This document shows, piece after piece, positions 61,834-64,000 of a stretch of 64,000 nucleotides of DNA. The DNA is from Pseudomonas sp. RIT-PI-AD (GTDB lineage: Bacteria; Pseudomonadota; Gammaproteobacteria; Pseudomonadales; Pseudomonadaceae), in assembly GCF_025642785.1 (NCBI RefSeq), contig NZ_JANZKU010000013.1, positions 1 through 64,000 on the forward strand, written 5' to 3'. The notes beneath the pieces were generated by a model. It searched no databases. It was not told the origin of the DNA and was given only the letters and a program-made list of their open reading frames with translations. The number at the start of each line of letters is the position of its first letter. The stretch's first letter is position 1. The position numbers and the translations under genes are program-made.

Positions 61834-64000
61834 CGGCATACCAGCGGGCCCACCAGGGCGAGTTGGTCGCTCTGGGTATCCAGGTCGAAGGCACTGGCGC
61901 AGCGCGTGCCGTCGGGAAGCTCCACGTCCAGGCGGTTGTGCGCCTGCAGGTGTTCGAAATACACCAGGCCGTCCCAGCCGACGTAAGCCGTCTGCCGGCT
62001 TTCCCGGTCGCGTACCGGAGTGCCGCGGGGCAAGGGCGTGCCGCGGCTGTCGATCAGCACGATGCTCGCCGCCGTCACCGCCTGCAGGGGAAACTTCAAC
62101 AGCGCGCCCGCGCCCTGGCGCACCGCGAGGAACTGGCTCAGCTCGTCGCTGCGCACGTTGGCCGGCAGGTCGAGCAGGTCCACCTCGTACTGGCCGCGGT
62201 AGTAGGACGGCACCCAGGGCACCAGCAGATGGCCGTTCGCATTGGTGGTGCCCAGCGGCTGGTGCTCGAAGCGCACCGGCACCCCGGCGAAACCGGCGGT
62301 GTCCACCAGCACGAAGGCGTCGGAGATCCGGTTGCTGGCGAACAGCGCGTCGTTCATCCACACCAGCGAACCGCTGGCCTCGCCCCAATGGGTCGCGCGC
62401 CCGGCGTCGGTGTAGGCGCCGCCCTGCAGTTGCACGTAGCGGGTGCGCCAGGTGACGTCCGCCTGGCGATAGCCGCTGCCGGCGTAGCCCAGGTTCCAGC
62501 CCAGCCCGCCTTCGCTGGAGACCGAGCGGCTATAGGCCACGCGCTCGGCGAAACCGTCGCGGCGGTTGCGCTCGACGCCGACGTTCAGCGTCGAGTGCAG
62601 GTCGAAGGGCACCACGAATTGCATCTGCGCCGAATAGCCCTCGCCGCCCAGCACGCGGTTGAAGGACAGGTAGAAGCTGGCCTGGCGGAACAGGTTCTGC
62701 GACCAGGACAGGTTGACCAGACGGGTGCGCGAACCCACCGGGTTGCGTGTCTCGAAGTAGCCCACGCCGAGGGTCCCGAGGTTCAGCTTGCCGAGCTCGC
62801 CGGGGCTGTAGGAGAAGGTCGCCTGGTCGCTGCTGCTGGGCAGGTAGCTCGCCCTGGCGCGGCTTTCGCGGGCGCCGATGACCCCCAGGTCGACATAGCC
62901 GGGGTCGCGGTCGATGTGCTGCATGGCAATGCCGAAGCGCCGCGAGTAGTAGCTGTAGCCGAGGCTCAGTTGCCGCCCGCTTTCGCCCAGGGAGCGGCTC
63001 TGGGTCAGGGAGGTGCCGAACACGCCCCAGCGACCGATGCCGAAGGTGCCGCCGAGACCGGCCAGGGTCAGGTCCTGGCTGTCCTCGACATGGCCTTCCA
63101 GGGTCACCCGGTCGTTCAAGCCGTAGCGGGCGGTACCGCTGGCGGCGGCGCTGCCGTAGGTGAAGTTCTCCACGCCATACTCGCGGCGCAGCTTGCCCAC
63201 CGACAGCGAGTAATCGAACAACCCCTGCTGCAGCAGGGTATCGGTGACGTAGAACGGCACGCGGGTGGACACCCGGCGTCCGAGGGCGTCGGTGGTCACC
63301 AGAGTGGCGGTGCCGGCGCCGCTGATGAAGGGCACGTTGTTGACGGTGAAGGGCCCCGGGTTGAGCGTGTCGCTGCTGACCTGGGAGTTGTCGATGAACA
63401 GGTCGAGGGTGGTGGGGATCGACGCATCGCCGGAGAAACTCGGCAGCGGGTAGGTGATCAGGTCGGGACGCAGGCCGAAATCCCGGGACACCTGCACCCC
63501 GCCCATGCGCACCGAGGTGTTCCAGGTCAGCGCACCGGTGACCAGGTCGCCGAGGGTGTAGGCGGTGAGGTTTTCCTGGTCGTCCTGGCTCCACTGGGTG
63601 TCGTAACGAATGTAACCGTCGCCGAAGCCGTTGCCGGAGAAATGCTCGCGGTAGGTGCCGGTGTTGGACAGCACGCCGAAACCGCCGAACACCCGCTGCT
63701 CGAGGAACGCGTTGGCGCTCTTCGAACCCCGTTCGGTGCTGCTGTAGTAGAGGTCGTAGTTGAACAGCGCGCCGAGGCTGCTTTGCGCGGGCAGATAGTC
63801 GTGTACGCGGCGCCGGCCCAATTCCTGGCGCGGCAGCCAGTCGGCGGGCAGGGTCAGTTCCAGGCGCTGGCTGCTGGCCTCGTAGCGGCTTTGCAGGCCG
63901 GGGATCCGGTCCAGCGCCAGCGGGTCCTCGTCCCCGGTCCCCTCCAGGGCGACGCCCACGGCGCGCAGGTCGTCGCGGGCCACGAAGTAACGCCCGCCGC
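61830..64000 (-). CDS. Fimbrial outer-membrane usher, CupE5-like (5' end beyond window)
   Basis: Incomplete: the frame is open to the right edge, so only ~723 residues are seen. Usher features include a plug/beta-barrel region with PSFSGDASIPTTLDLFID, FTVNNVPFISGAGTATLV, and the C-terminal part with FDLDTQSDQLALVGPLVC. It forms the outer-membrane pore through which chaperone-usher pili are exported and assembled. The beginning (N-terminal domain and signal peptide) lies outside. It overlaps the SCPU gene by 4 bp. Together they match the 3' end of a cupE operon; the chaperone and other pilins should lie just past 64000. Confidence 0.88.
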   Translation of the reverse strand, partial: GGRYFVARDDLRAVGVALEGTGDEDPLALDRIPGLQSRYEASSQRLELTLPADWLPRQELGRRRVHDYLPAQSSLGALFNYDLYYSSTERGSKSANAFLEQRVFGGFGVLSNTGTYREHFSGNGFGDGYIRYDTQWSQDDQENLTAYTLGDLVTGALTWNTSVRMGGVQVSRDFGLRPDLITYPLPSFSGDASIPTTLDLFIDNSQVSSDTLNPGPFTVNNVPFISGAGTATLVTTDALGRRVSTRVPFYVTDTLLQQGLFDYSLSVGKLRREYGVENFTYGSAAASGTARYGLNDRVTLEGHVEDSQDLTLAGLGGTFGIGRWGVFGTSLTQSRSLGESGRQLSLGYSYYSRRFGIAMQHIDRDPGYVDLGVIGARESRARASYLPSSSDQATFSYSPGELGKLNLGTLGVGYFETRNPVGSRTRLVNLSWSQNLFRQASFYLSFNRVLGGEGYSAQMQFVVPFDLHSTLNVGVERNRRDGFAERVAYSRSVSSEGGLGWNLGYAGSGYRQADVTWRTRYVQLQGGAYTDAGRATHWGEASGSLVWMNDALFASNRISDAFVLVDTAGFAGVPVRFEHQPLGTTNANGHLLVPWVPSYYRGQYEVDLLDLPANVRSDELSQFLAVRQGAGALLKFPLQAVTAASIVLIDSRGTPLPRGTPVRDRESRQTAYVGWDGLVYFEHLQAHNRLDVELPDGTRCASAFDLDTQSDQLALVGPLVCR

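Overview
This 64 kb window is GC-rich, densely coding chromosomal DNA that looks like a Pseudomonas of the P. aeruginosa group. The basis is protein-level recognition of many genes typical of that group (slyD, ackA-pta, an OmpA-like lipoprotein, hprA-rsmC-lysP, azgA-trmA, alaC, a CupE-type usher) and hairpin repeats of the GGGTGGATGA type. From memory, these blocks lie far apart in P. aeruginosa PAO1 (around PA0833-0841, PA3921-3927, PA4626-4630, PA4648-4653 and PA4715-4720). I therefore infer a related species with rearranged gene order, not P. aeruginosa itself. Locus numbers are recalled, not looked up.

Layout. 1-950 is an AT-rich patch holding the end of a lysozyme-like toxin gene and a small exported-protein gene. 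950-10150 holds a Rieske/FAD reductase, the sulfate permease cysZ, an Old Yellow Enzyme with its TetR regulator, glutathione peroxidase, slyD, and the ackA-pta acetate pathway. 10300-18200 holds a membrane acyltransferase, a REC-PAS-GGDEF-EAL protein, a large CHASE hybrid histidine kinase and an OmpA-like lipoprotein. 18300-25130 holds a metallo-beta-lactamase-fold hydrolase, an exported M14 carboxypeptidase, a ferritin-like hydrolase and a MalT-type regulator. 25360-34050 is a lipid or acyl-CoA cluster: DUF1329, DUF1302, acyl-CoA ligase, thiolase, MFS transporter and AraC regulator. 34070-40100 holds a LysE exporter, hprA, rsmC, lysP, a manganese exporter behind a yybP-ykoY riboswitch, and a SirB1-type protein. 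40150-46600 holds a molybdenum hydroxylase operon and its XdhC factor, split by an MFS gene on the other strand. 46970-50850 holds azgA, trmA, a miniature FecI/FecR-like pair behind a Fur-box-like palindrome, and a DUF411 protein. 50856-60800 holds a pepsin-like exported protein, alaC, a Tse1/Tae1-family type VI amidase effector with a lipoprotein partner, a YpfJ-type metallopeptidase, an HSP90-like ATPase paired with a TPR protein, and a HAD phosphatase. 60856-64000 holds a spore-coat-U pilin and a CupE-type usher that runs off the window.

The parts most worth following up are the HSP90-like/TPR operon with its 9-bp tandem repeat, the Tae1-like effector with a partner unlike Tsi1, the truncated toxin module at the left edge, the miniature sigma/anti-sigma pair, and the two-lobed aspartic-protease-like protein. 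Most of the window is ordinary housekeeping or metabolic DNA. I saw no tRNA, rRNA, CRISPR array, transposase or integrase.
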